Of a stretch of DNA of 12,104 nucleotides, positions 5,763 through 11,801 are shown in pieces (position 1 is the stretch's first letter; each line of letters opens with the position of its first letter). A model generated the notes under the pieces. It searched no databases. It saw only the letters and a list, made by a program, of their open reading frames with translations, and was not told the origin of the DNA. The stretch covers positions 1 to 12,104 of the forward strand of contig JAGXRU010000130.1 in assembly GCA_018335765.1 (NCBI GenBank), given 5' to 3'. The position numbers were made by a program, and so were the translations under genes. This stretch comes from Alkaliphilus sp. Lineage in GTDB: Bacteria > Bacillota > Clostridia > Peptostreptococcales > Thermotaleaceae.

Positions 5763-6650
5763 TTACGAGTTTTTCCCTATTCCCAATTCTCTTGCATAAT
5801 AGAATAGGTATTGCTGTGCAAAACCACAATACTCACCGAATTGTTCCTTGGCATATTTCTGAATGTCTTTCATATTTGTTGCTTCGGGAAGATAGAAATA
5901 TTCCATGACTCTCTTAACCCAAACATCGATTGGGAATGCATCGGTTTTTTTCATCGAAAAGAATAAAACACAATCAGAAACCTTAGGTCCTATCCCTCCA
6001 AATCGCATCAATTGAATCCTTGCTTCTTCAGTAGTCAAATTCTTTAGTCTATAGATATCAATTTGTTTTTCTGCCACAATTATAGCTGCATCCACTATAT
6101 GTTTCGCTCTATAGCCTGTATGGCTTTGCATGATTTCTTCAACGGATTTGTTTAGCATTGCCTCCGGTTTAGGAAAATCGTAATATGATTTTCCCTTATA
6201 TTCTCCTAAAAAAGCACCATATCTTAGGCACAGGGCTTCTATTGATTTCTTTATAAGGGGTATTCCTCTGTTTGCAGAAATGATAAAAGAAAGCAGCACT
6301 TCCCATTCATCTTGATTAAGAATCCTTATTCCATGCCCATGGTCAGTGGCCTTTTTCATAACAAGGTCATCTTTTTTTAATTTATTCTTAATTTCATCAT
6401 AATTCCTGTCTAAATCAAAATAATCGACCCACAAGCTTTGAAAATCCTCTGGACTGGTCTGGTCAAATATTATTTTATCCTCTTGTTTTTTGACATTGAG
6501 TATCCTGCCTTTTACAACACCTGTATAACTGCCGTCTGCTTCTTTATTCCATCTAAAACACTGCCCGCAGTCAAAAATATGTGGCAATTCAAATGACTCC
6601 ATGTTTTCTAATACTACTTGTCCATTTTTCTCTTTAATTTTATAATCCAT
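5763..6650 (-). CDS. ogg: 8-oxoguanine DNA glycosylase/AP lyase (OGG1 family)
   Basis: 295 residues from ATG 6650 with GAGGAG upstream; an upstream open extension to 6839 runs through the structured leader and is not coding. The N-terminal OGG domain (about 1-110) carries FDCGQCFRWNKEADGSYTG. The HhH-GPD domain holds the hairpin and catalytic lysine in GGIGPKVSDCV (K223) and the aspartate in FPIDVWVKR (D242), equivalent to K249 and D268 of human OGG1. The length is close to the clostridial bacterial Oggs. It removes 8-oxoguanine opposite C and nicks the abasic site. No partner repair genes are adjacent; it appears monocistronic, with its own promoter and a roughly 150-nt leader. Confidence 0.93.
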   Translation of the reverse strand: MDYKIKEKNGQVVLENMESFELPHIFDCGQCFRWNKEADGSYTGVVKGRILNVKKQEDKIIFDQTSPEDFQSLWVDYFDLDRNYDEIKNKLKKDDLVMKKATDHGHGIRILNQDEWEVLLSFIISANRGIPLIKKSIEALCLRYGAFLGEYKGKSYYDFPKPEAMLNKSVEEIMQSHTGYRAKHIVDAAIIVAEKQIDIYRLKNLTTEEARIQLMRFGGIGPKVSDCVLFFSMKKTDAFPIDVWVKRVMEYFYLPEATNMKDIQKYAKEQFGEYCGFAQQYLFYYARELGIGKNS

Positions 6651-6693
6651 GATTTTCTCCTCTCCATTACACTGCTTTCTTCCATTTATCTCA

Positions 6694-6742
6694 GCGGCGT
6701 TACTAATACTCCAGCTTCTAGAAGCGGGAGATAAGTGCCGCC
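6694..6742 (-). ncRNA. Nested hairpin in the ogg leader
   Basis: On the minus strand an outer GC-rich stem GCGGC/GCCGC encloses CTCC-C-GCTT, loop CTAG, AAGC-T-GGAG, with unpaired GCACTTAT and TATTAGTAA flanks. GCACTTAT is repeated a few bases 5' of this stem. The whole sits between the ogg promoter and start codon. It could be a structured 5' leader or a dispersed intergenic repeat read in either direction; the family is not identified. Confidence 0.45.
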
Positions 6743-6766
6743 AAGCTTCGAAATAAGTGCAACTAG

Positions 6767-6798
6767 AGTTCAGGTGGAGTAAAAACTCCATCTGAACT
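6767..6798 (-). ncRNA. 32-base hairpin at the start of the ogg leader
   Basis: AGTTCAG, A-C mismatch, TGGAGT, loop TTTT, ACTCCA, CTGAACT: 13 pairs with one mismatch. On the plus strand it is followed by AAGTTTTCTTTA, so it could alternatively act as a plus-strand terminator. On the minus strand it would sit right at the 5' end of the ogg transcript. Confidence 0.55.
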
Positions 6799-6811
6799 AA
6801 GTTTTCTTTAT

Positions 6812-6839
6812 TGTATACTGAATAAGATCCGAAAAACAA
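6812..6839 (-). promoter_or_regulatory. Candidate promoter of ogg
   Basis: Minus strand TTGTTT (6839-6834), 16-base spacer, TATACA (6817-6812). The transcript would begin near 6805 and include both leader hairpins. Confidence 0.45.
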
Positions 6840-6890
6840 TATATTGTGATGTGTTTTTATATTAAGTTACGAAAGTTCTACTTTTCTGTA

Positions 6891-6937
6891 ATATAAAAAG
6901 AATGAAGGGGATTTCATCCCCTGCATTCTTTTTATAT
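6891..6937 (-). terminator. Strong terminator after glutamate dehydrogenase
   Basis: Minus strand AAAAAGAATG-C-AGGGGAT, loop GAA, ATCCCCT-T-CATTCTTTTT: a long stem with one mismatch, flanked by A and T runs, so it can work in both directions. It begins about 20 bp after the gdhA stop. Confidence 0.85.
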
Positions 6938-6956
6938 TTTCTACCGCTATGCCTTA

Positions 6957-8312
6957 CTAATAAATTCCTTGAGCATGCATAGCTTCAGCCACTTTGACAA
7001 ATCCGGCTATGTTTGCCCCTGCAACAAGATTATATCCAAAGCCATAGTCTTGTGCTGCTTTCATGGCATTATTATGGATATTAATCATGATTTTGTGAAG
7101 CTTCTCATCCACTTCCTCAGCAGTCCAAGAAAGTCTCATGCTGTTTTGTGACATTTCAAGGGCTGATGTAGCAACCCCACCGGCATTTGCAGCCTTTGCA
7201 GGTCCAACTATCACATTATTTTCCAAGAAGTATTCCACAGCTTCGTTAGAGCATGGCATATTTGAACCTTCTGTCACAAACTTCACTCCATTTGCAACAA
7301 TCTTCTTTGCATCCTCTAAATTAATTTCATTTTGTGTGGCACAAGGTATAACAATATCAACCTTAACACCCCATGGTTTTTCACCCGGAAAAAATTCTAC
7401 GCCAAATTTTTCCGCATAATCTTGTACTTTATCTCTACCGCTTAAACGCATTTTTACAAGGTAATCAATTTTTTCTCCTGAAACGCCATCAGGATCATAA
7501 ACATAGCCATCCGGCCCAGAGAGCGTGACAATCTTTCCGCCTAGTTCAGTGATCTTTATGGCTGCACCCCAAGTGACATTCCCAAAGCCCGATAGTGCGA
7601 CAAGTTTATTTTGGAAGGTTTGCCCTTCATGCTTTAAAATTTCTTGACAGAAATATGTAACACCAAACCCGGTCGCCTCTGGTCTGATTAAGCTTCCACC
7701 GTATGACAAGCCCTTTCCCGTCAAAACACCGTTTTCAAAAGCACCACGAATTCTTCTATAATGCCCATACAAATAACCGATTTCTCTTGCTCCCACGCCT
7801 ATATCCCCGGCAGGAACATCCACATCCGGCCCGATATGTCTAAATAGCTCCGTCATAAAACTTTGACAAAATCTCATTATTTCACCATCGGATTTTCCTC
7901 TTGGATCAAAGTCCGCCCCACCTTTGCCTCCACCGATAGGAAGCCCTGTCAGGGAGTTCTTTAAAATCTGCTCAAATCCCAGAAATTTTATTATTCCCAA
8001 ATAAACCGTATGATGGAAACGTATTCCTCCCTTATAAGGACCGATAGCTCCGTTAAACTGTACCCTATACCCTCGATTTACTTGCACCTTACCTTGATCA
8101 TCAGCCCATGGAACCCTGAAAATAATTTGTCTTTCAGGTTCTACAAATCTCTCAAGCAAGTTTGCTTCTATATATTCAGGATGTTTTTCAAGAATTGCTC
8201 CTAAAGAACCTAACACTTCCTCAACAGCTTGAATAAACTCAGGCTGATCAGCATTATTTTTTTTAGTTCTTTCTATAACCCCCTGAATATACGCTTGTGC
8301 ATTTGTACTCAT
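6957..8312 (-). CDS. gdhA: Glutamate dehydrogenase, clostridial hexameric type
   Basis: 451 residues from ATG 8312 with GGAGG nine bases upstream. It catalyses reversible oxidative deamination of glutamate to 2-oxoglutarate and ammonia in the cytosol. Substrate-site residues are visible: GPYKGGIRF (K94), the LGFEQILKN lysine (K118), GGGKGGADFDPRGKSD (K130) and PAGDIGVGAREIGYLYG (catalytic D170). The nucleotide fold has GFGNVTWGAA (242-251) and then VTLSGPDGYVYDPDG. As recalled, the latter segment matches the NAD-linked Clostridium symbiosum enzyme, so NAD is favoured over NADP; this is inference. Length is right for the 450-residue family. It is followed by a strong terminator. The toxin-antitoxin locus ends 93 bp upstream on the same strand with no obvious terminator between. 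Confidence 0.95.
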   Translation of the reverse strand: MSTNAQAYIQGVIERTKKNNADQPEFIQAVEEVLGSLGAILEKHPEYIEANLLERFVEPERQIIFRVPWADDQGKVQVNRGYRVQFNGAIGPYKGGIRFHHTVYLGIIKFLGFEQILKNSLTGLPIGGGKGGADFDPRGKSDGEIMRFCQSFMTELFRHIGPDVDVPAGDIGVGAREIGYLYGHYRRIRGAFENGVLTGKGLSYGGSLIRPEATGFGVTYFCQEILKHEGQTFQNKLVALSGFGNVTWGAAIKITELGGKIVTLSGPDGYVYDPDGVSGEKIDYLVKMRLSGRDKVQDYAEKFGVEFFPGEKPWGVKVDIVIPCATQNEINLEDAKKIVANGVKFVTEGSNMPCSNEAVEYFLENNVIVGPAKAANAGGVATSALEMSQNSMRLSWTAEEVDEKLHKIMINIHNNAMKAAQDYGFGYNLVAGANIAGFVKVAEAMHAQGIY

Positions 8313-8404
8313 GACAAGAAGCCTCCTTTAATTTATATGAAATATTAACTCAAAAACCTTAATTACCCTGCCTTGAAAATGACCTTCCAATTCCCAAAGT
8401 GATT

Positions 8405-8665
8405 TTAATCATCATAGTGTCCTTGGCATGAAGCGATTATAATTGACCCGTCTTTTTCACAATAAACAATCCTATTCACTTCATCGATGCGCCTGCTCCA
8501 CCAACCGCTTAGATTACCCTTTAACGGTTCTGGCTTTCCGATACCCTCATAGGTGTTTCTTTGAACGTCCTTTATCAGCACGTTTATTCGTTTCAACACT
8601 TTCTTGTCCTGTGTCTGCCAATAACAATATTCTTCCTATGCTCTTTCTTCCCACAATAACCGCAT
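8405..8665 (-). pseudogene. yoeB: YoeB-family mRNA interferase with in-frame amber codon
   Basis: The frame from ATG 8665 overlaps the antitoxin TAA by one base (TAATG). It reads MRLLWEERA, stop TAG (8638-8636), then EEYCYWQTQDKKVLKRIN and on to NLSGWWSRRIDEVNRIVY and GHYDD. Joined, it is an 86-codon YoeB of normal length. The stop falls where relatives have Trp (AWEEY), so one TGG to TAG change explains it. The residues matching E. coli YoeB Glu46, Arg65 and His83 (in PEPLKG, NRIVY, GHYDD) are intact. A GTG at 8599 could start a 64-residue product, but no ribosome site is evident and it lacks the N-terminal strand and helix. Probably an inactivated toxin, or a read-through or sequencing issue. 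Confidence 0.85.
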
Positions 8666-8928
8666 TAGTCTACCTCTATCAAATCATGCTCTACGAATTT
8701 CGCACGACCTGCATCAATGTCTGCTACAACTTTTTCTAAGTGCTTCATATTGCTTTCAGAATAGAACGAGTCAGCAGAAATCTCAAAAGGTATACGCTTC
8801 TCTCTGGAAACCTTTTTCGCAAAAATTGTAAAAGCAGTGGTCATAGAAAGTCCCATATCAGAGCAAACCTTTTCCATGTTCTTTTTCAACTCTTCGTCCA
8901 TACGGAAATTTACCATTGCTTGTGCCAT
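8665..8928 (-). CDS. RelB/DinJ-family antitoxin
   Basis: 87 residues from ATG 8928, with GAGGAG upstream; a GTG three codons earlier overlaps the ribosome site. The N-terminus MAQAMVNFRMDEELKKNMEK is a ribbon-helix-helix beta strand and helix, followed by VCSDMGLSMTTAFTIFAKKV, the RelB/DinJ signature. The C-terminal half is the flexible toxin-wrapping region, ending VEHDLIEVD. Such antitoxins neutralise the downstream toxin and repress their own promoter, alone or with the toxin. The toxin gene overlaps by one base. The antitoxin is intact although the toxin frame is interrupted. Confidence 0.9.
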   Translation of the reverse strand: MAQAMVNFRMDEELKKNMEKVCSDMGLSMTTAFTIFAKKVSREKRIPFEISADSFYSESNMKHLEKVVADIDAGRAKFVEHDLIEVD

Positions 8929-8957
8929 AAAGATCACTCCTCTTTCTATATGCTTTT

Positions 8958-8986
8958 AGTATAGCATATAGTAAAGCATGTGCCAA
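8958..8986 (-). promoter_or_regulatory. Sigma-A promoter of the toxin-antitoxin operon
   Basis: Minus strand TTGGCA (8986-8981), 17-base spacer, TATACT (8963-8958), about 30 bp upstream of the antitoxin ATG. The spacer and most of the -10 lie in one arm of the inverted repeat at 8959-9011. Confidence 0.75.
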
Positions 8987-9011
8987 TCATTTGCTTTACT
9001 ATATGCTATAC
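8959..9011. promoter_or_regulatory. Perfect 20-bp inverted repeat, probable antitoxin operator
   Basis: Arms 8959-8978 and 8992-9011 are exact reverse complements (GTATAGCATATAG...), separated by 13 bp. Each arm contains the smaller near-palindrome TATAGCATATA. The left arm covers the -10 and spacer, and the 13-bp spacer holds the -35, so binding to both arms would enclose the promoter. This fits autorepression by a ribbon-helix-helix antitoxin. It lies just past the end of the next gene and might also fold in RNA. Confidence 0.7.
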
Positions 9012-9035
9012 AATATTCTTCGTAAATACGACCGG

Positions 9036-9848
9036 TTAATTAATTATCAAACCTTTAATTGTGATATTTATTGCAATAATATTCAAAGAAGTCATATTTT
9101 CCACTTCGTATTTAACTTGATCTTGCAGTATTTTACCCAATTTTTGTATTGGATTTCCATAAACCATTATTACTTCCATATTGATTATTATTCCGTTTGT
9201 ATAATTATTAACATCTATGGAAGTTGTTTTATAAATGCCTATTACCTTCGATGTCGCAAATGTCACAAGATCACAAATAACCTTGTCCGATATCGTATAC
9301 TTACCCAAGTAGCTGTAGGTGGGTCTAACCACTGATTTTTCTGAAACTTGTAACGAATTATCCTTTCGTCTTCTTAATATCTTTAGCGGATCTAAGAAAT
9401 ATCCTGAAAAATCCTTCTTTATTTCAAAGGTTGGCACCGGAATAACATGCTTTCCAAGCTCTTTCCTTTGCTTTTGTGCAATTCTTCTCTCTTCCTCTGT
9501 AGATATATCCTCAATGAAGACATAGTCCTGAATAGGTGATATCTCAAGCTCATGTGCAATCTTATCCACCATTCTAGTGGAGGTTCCTATTATCAAAATA
9601 CCCTTTGGTTTTACTTTTTTAATTGCGTTTTTTACCAACTCTCTATGCTCATCCTTTGAAAAAAGTGCTGTTTTAACTGCTCCCACAGATGTATCTTCCC
9701 TCTTAGCCGACTTTCCCGCAATCACTTTATTTCCCATAATGAGCAATCCATCATCTATAATATAATCAATATCCCTCTCATGTGCTAAAGAAAGCGCCCT
9801 ATAGCTTTTCCCCGAGCCGCTAAGACCCACCAATCCTGTTACCTTCAT
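9036..9848 (-). CDS. P-loop NTPase fused to an Asp23/Gls24 domain
   Basis: 270 residues from ATG 9848 with GGGAGGTG upstream. The N-terminal domain (about 1-150) begins MKVTGLVGLSGSGKS, a Walker A motif (GLSGSGKS, 8-15). It continues with the nucleotide-kinase-like IDYIIDDGLLIMGNKVIAGK, KGILIIGTS and a DISTEEERRIAQKQRKELGK helix. After a linker with PVPTFEIKKDFSGYFLDP, the C-terminal 100 residues (VVRPTYSYLGKYTISDKVI... to the end) look like Asp23/Gls24, an alkaline-shock/envelope-stress domain. This two-domain architecture is a known clostridial hypothetical family. Substrate and role are unknown; ATP or GTP binding is predicted and no membrane segment is seen. An extended -10 (TGATATAAT, 9903-9895) provides a promoter. 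No terminator is evident before the operator at 9011. Confidence 0.8.
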   Translation of the reverse strand: MKVTGLVGLSGSGKSYRALSLAHERDIDYIIDDGLLIMGNKVIAGKSAKREDTSVGAVKTALFSKDEHRELVKNAIKKVKPKGILIIGTSTRMVDKIAHELEISPIQDYVFIEDISTEEERRIAQKQRKELGKHVIPVPTFEIKKDFSGYFLDPLKILRRRKDNSLQVSEKSVVRPTYSYLGKYTISDKVICDLVTFATSKVIGIYKTTSIDVNNYTNGIIINMEVIMVYGNPIQKLGKILQDQVKYEVENMTSLNIIAINITIKGLIIN

Positions 9849-9894
9849 ACAACACCTCCCATAAAACCTAAATTGCCTTGAAATTCACACTACC

Positions 9895-9903
9895 ATTATA
9901 TCA
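9895..9903 (-). promoter_or_regulatory. Extended -10 promoter of the P-loop/Asp23 gene
   Basis: Minus strand TG-A-TATAAT with no convincing -35, about 47 bp before the start codon. The surrounding 9849-10102 interval holds only this, the palindrome at 9968-10016 and the ferredoxin promoter. Confidence 0.45.
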
Positions 9904-9982
9904 AAAAATAACCAATATATACATTATTACTTTTTTCAAAACATTCAATACTTGAGCATCGACGCACTTAAAAAGCCTTATT

Positions 9983-10001
9983 TAAAATGAGAATCATTAT
10001 A
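9983..10001. promoter_or_regulatory. Fur-box-like palindrome
   Basis: The 19 bases TAAAATGAGAATCATTATA match 15 of 19 positions of the classical Fur consensus GATAATGATAATCATTATC. It is framed by a perfect 10-bp inverted repeat, TTAAAAAGCC (9968-9977) and GGCTTTTTAA (10007-10016). It lies 36 bp upstream of the ferredoxin -35 and about 80 bp upstream of the divergent promoter. An iron- or metal-responsive repressor of the Fur family is the likely binder; which gene it controls is unclear. Confidence 0.55.
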
Positions 10002-10037
10002 TGTAGGGCTTTTTAATAATATTCCTTTATATTATTA

Positions 10038-10066
10038 TTGATGGATTTTTTGCATTTTGTTATACT
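10038..10066 (+). promoter_or_regulatory. Promoter of the ferredoxin gene
   Basis: TTGATG (10038-10043), 17-base spacer, TATACT (10061-10066), 36 bp before the ferredoxin ATG. Confidence 0.65.
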
Positions 10067-10102
10067 ATTAATGAAACTAAAAATTTTAAGGAGGGAAATG
10101 AG

Positions 10103-10273
10103 ATGGCTTATTTTATTAATGATGATTGTATAAACTGCGGAGCTTGTGAACCAGAATGTCCGGTAAGTGTAATCAGTGCCGGCGATGACAAATATGTAAT
10201 AGATGCGGATGGATGCATTGATTGTGGTGCTTGCTCAAATGTATGTCCTGTAGATGCTCCGGTTTTAGAATAA
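10103..10273 (+). CDS. 2[4Fe-4S] ferredoxin, clostridial type
   Basis: 56 residues from ATG 10103 with AAGGAGG upstream; stop TAA at 10271. Two cluster motifs are exact: C9-x2-C12-x2-C15-x3-C19-P (CINCGACEPECP) and C38-x2-C41-x2-C44-x3-C48-P (CIDCGACSNVCP). They are separated by an acidic linker, as in classic 55-56-residue clostridial ferredoxins. It is a soluble low-potential electron carrier serving for instance pyruvate:ferredoxin oxidoreductase, hydrogenase or electron-bifurcating enzymes; the partner cannot be told from this locus. It is monocistronic, with its own promoter and a strong terminator, as expected for an abundant protein. A Fur-like box upstream suggests iron control. Confidence 0.97.
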   Translation: MAYFINDDCINCGACEPECPVSVISAGDDKYVIDADGCIDCGACSNVCPVDAPVLE

Positions 10274-10288
10274 TATGAATACATACGG

Positions 10289-10324
10289 TGATACCCTTCG
10301 TTGACTGAAGGGTATCATTTTTTT
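10289..10324 (+). terminator. Rho-independent terminator of the ferredoxin gene
   Basis: TGATACCCTTC, seven-base loop, GAAGGGTATCA, then T7: a perfect 11-bp stem 15 bp past the stop codon. The minus-strand side has no U tract, so it serves the ferredoxin rather than the convergent marR-type gene. Confidence 0.92.
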
Positions 10325-10336
10325 AGAACTTGTGAA

Positions 10337-10789
10337 TTAGCCCTCATTCTGTTTTGAAAATGTCGCTTGGTTTATTTTGCTTAAAAACTTTAAAATGACC
10401 CTTTCTTCGTTGACAGAAATATCTGCTAAGATGAAATCCAACAGGTTTTTTTGATCATTTATGCTTTTTTGCACGATATCCTTACCAAGATCTGTCAGAT
10501 TCAAAAAATAAACTCGCTTATCTCCTTCTGACTGTTTTTTGATCACATAACCCTTTAAATATAGTTTTTTTATAATTAATGACACCATTCCTCTATTCAA
10601 TTGCATCTCATCGATCAGTTCGTAAATCTTTTTATTGCCCGCTTCTCCGATTTTTCTCAGAATATATACTTCTAAAAATGAAAACACCTCACCTTTAGAA
10701 CCTAATTTTAACCCTTGCAGATCGGTAATAAGTGTCTTTATTACAATTTTATAAATCATTTTATCAATTTCATGGTAATAATTCGCCAC
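10337..10789 (-). CDS. MarR-family winged-helix transcriptional regulator
   Basis: 150 residues from GTG 10789, chosen for GGAGG eight bases upstream; the in-frame ATG at 10804 contains that ribosome site. The winged helix occupies about residues 40-105. FLEVYILRKIGEAGNKKIYE precedes the recognition region ELIDEMQLNRGMVSLIIKKL, and YLKGYVIKKQSEGDKRVYFL is the wing with the typical D-K-R-x-x-x-L-x-L-T-x-x-G signature. The flanking helices form the MarR dimer interface. No ligand or target is evident. It converges with the ferredoxin gene and lies downstream of rex on the same strand, with a palindrome between that could be its operator. Confidence 0.87.
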   Translation of the reverse strand: MANYYHEIDKMIYKIVIKTLITDLQGLKLGSKGEVFSFLEVYILRKIGEAGNKKIYELIDEMQLNRGMVSLIIKKLYLKGYVIKKQSEGDKRVYFLNLTDLGKDIVQKSINDQKNLLDFILADISVNEERVILKFLSKINQATFSKQNEG

Positions 10790-10829
10790 TATCGCTCCCT
10801 CCATAAAAACACCTTATAAAATAAATAGA

Positions 10830-10849
10830 GTGTAAAGATATCCTTACAC
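10830..10849. promoter_or_regulatory. 20-bp near-perfect palindrome between rex and the MarR-type gene
   Basis: GTGTAA-AGATATCC-TTACAC: palindromic at 18 of 20 positions, with the single non-pairing couple (A/C) next to the GATATC core. It lies 40 bp upstream of the MarR-type start and 30 bp after the rex stop. Size and position suit a MarR autoregulatory operator. A weak rex terminator is the alternative. Confidence 0.45.
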
Positions 10850-10878
10850 CCTGTTTGTTTTGCATGAATGATCATCTG

Positions 10879-11517
10879 CTATTCCCTCATGTGGTTTATC
10901 ATACACGAAAGAGTATATAGGCTTTCACTGAGGTGAACATTTTCAAGCATGACATCATCAGGAACTTCTAAATCCGTAGGGGCAAAGTTCCAAATTCCTT
11001 TTATGTTACACTTTACCAGCCGATCCGCTATTTTTTGAGCATGCTCTTTAGTTGTACATATGACTCCTATGTCTATGCTATTCTCATTTATAAAGGTTTC
11101 AATATTATCTGCATCCATTATTTCCAAATCTCTTATTTTAAGCCCGATTAACTTGGGGTTTACATCAAACATTGCCTTGGGCATAAAACCGGTTTTTGTA
11201 AAGCTGGTATAGTTGACAATTGCTTGACCCAAATTTCCAGCTCCAACTATTATCGTGCTGTATGCCTTGTTAAGACCTAGTATTTTTTCAATTTCATGAT
11301 AGAGTAAATCGACATTGTATCCATATCCCTGTTGTCCAAAGCCTCCAAAATTGTTTAAGTCCTGTCTTATTTGAGATGCAGTGAATCCAATAATATCACT
11401 CAATTCTTTTGAAGAGATCCGTCTAATATCTTTTTCAAGTAATTCCTTTAGATAACGATGATATTTAGGTAATCTTCTAATTACTGCCATAGAAATCTTC
11501 GAAAAATCTTTTATCAT
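10879..11517 (-). CDS. rex: Redox-sensing transcriptional repressor Rex
   Basis: 212 residues from ATG 11517 with a GGGGTAGG ribosome site. The N-terminal winged helix (about 1-80) contains ISMAVIRRLPKYHRYLKELL and SKELSDIIGFTASQIRQDLN, then FGGFGQQGYGYNV, the Rex signature. The Rossmann domain has IIVGAGNLGQAI (90-100) and the second-strand acid in MFDVNP (D118), which favours NADH. A C-terminal swapped helix ends YTLSCMINHM. Rex senses the NADH/NAD+ ratio and represses fermentation and other anaerobic genes when NADH is low. Candidate regulon genes nearby include gdhA and the ferredoxin, but no TTGTTAA-n4-TTAACAA Rex box was seen in the window. Length is typical (about 210). Confidence 0.95.
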   Translation of the reverse strand: MIKDFSKISMAVIRRLPKYHRYLKELLEKDIRRISSKELSDIIGFTASQIRQDLNNFGGFGQQGYGYNVDLLYHEIEKILGLNKAYSTIIVGAGNLGQAIVNYTSFTKTGFMPKAMFDVNPKLIGLKIRDLEIMDADNIETFINENSIDIGVICTTKEHAQKIADRLVKCNIKGIWNFAPTDLEVPDDVMLENVHLSESLYTLSCMINHMRE

Positions 11518-11548
11518 TAAACCTACCCCTATTATCGAATTTTCTCAA

Positions 11549-11577
11549 ATTATAACATTCAGATATTTTCTTGTCAA
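11549..11577 (-). promoter_or_regulatory. Consensus sigma-A promoter of rex
   Basis: Minus strand TTGACA (11577-11572), 17-base spacer, TATAAT (11554-11549): a perfect consensus, 32 bp before the rex ATG. No promoter of similar quality was found for the divergent ABC-F gene in the rest of the 11518-11801 gap, which is AT-rich and otherwise featureless. Confidence 0.9.
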
Positions 11578-11801
11578 TCGTGAAATCATTAACATTATTC
11601 GCTCTTTTATTCACTATGCAATCTCCTCAAAATTTTGCTTATTGAATATACTCCTAGTTTAAATATTTGCAAAACAAATCTTCTTATCAAAATCTTTTCA
11701 AAATCTTTATTTCACTGCACCGTATTATTCTTAAGGTTTTTTTGATAAAATAAAATTGCATTCTTTTGAATACGGCAGACCCTAGATTAAGGAGCGATAT
11801 A

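Noticed and set aside
6651..6839. 63-codon N-terminal extension of the 8-oxoguanine glycosylase
   Set aside because: It reads through the two leader hairpins and lacks a ribosome site; ATG 6650 gives the family length.
8991..9335. 114-codon plus-strand frame
   Set aside because: Antisense to the Asp23 domain and starts inside the operator repeat.
11555..11610. Possible Rex operator near the rex promoter (TTGTCAA ... TTAACAT)
   Set aside because: Half-sites are imperfect and 11 bp apart instead of the 4 bp of a TTGTTAA-n4-TTAACAA box.
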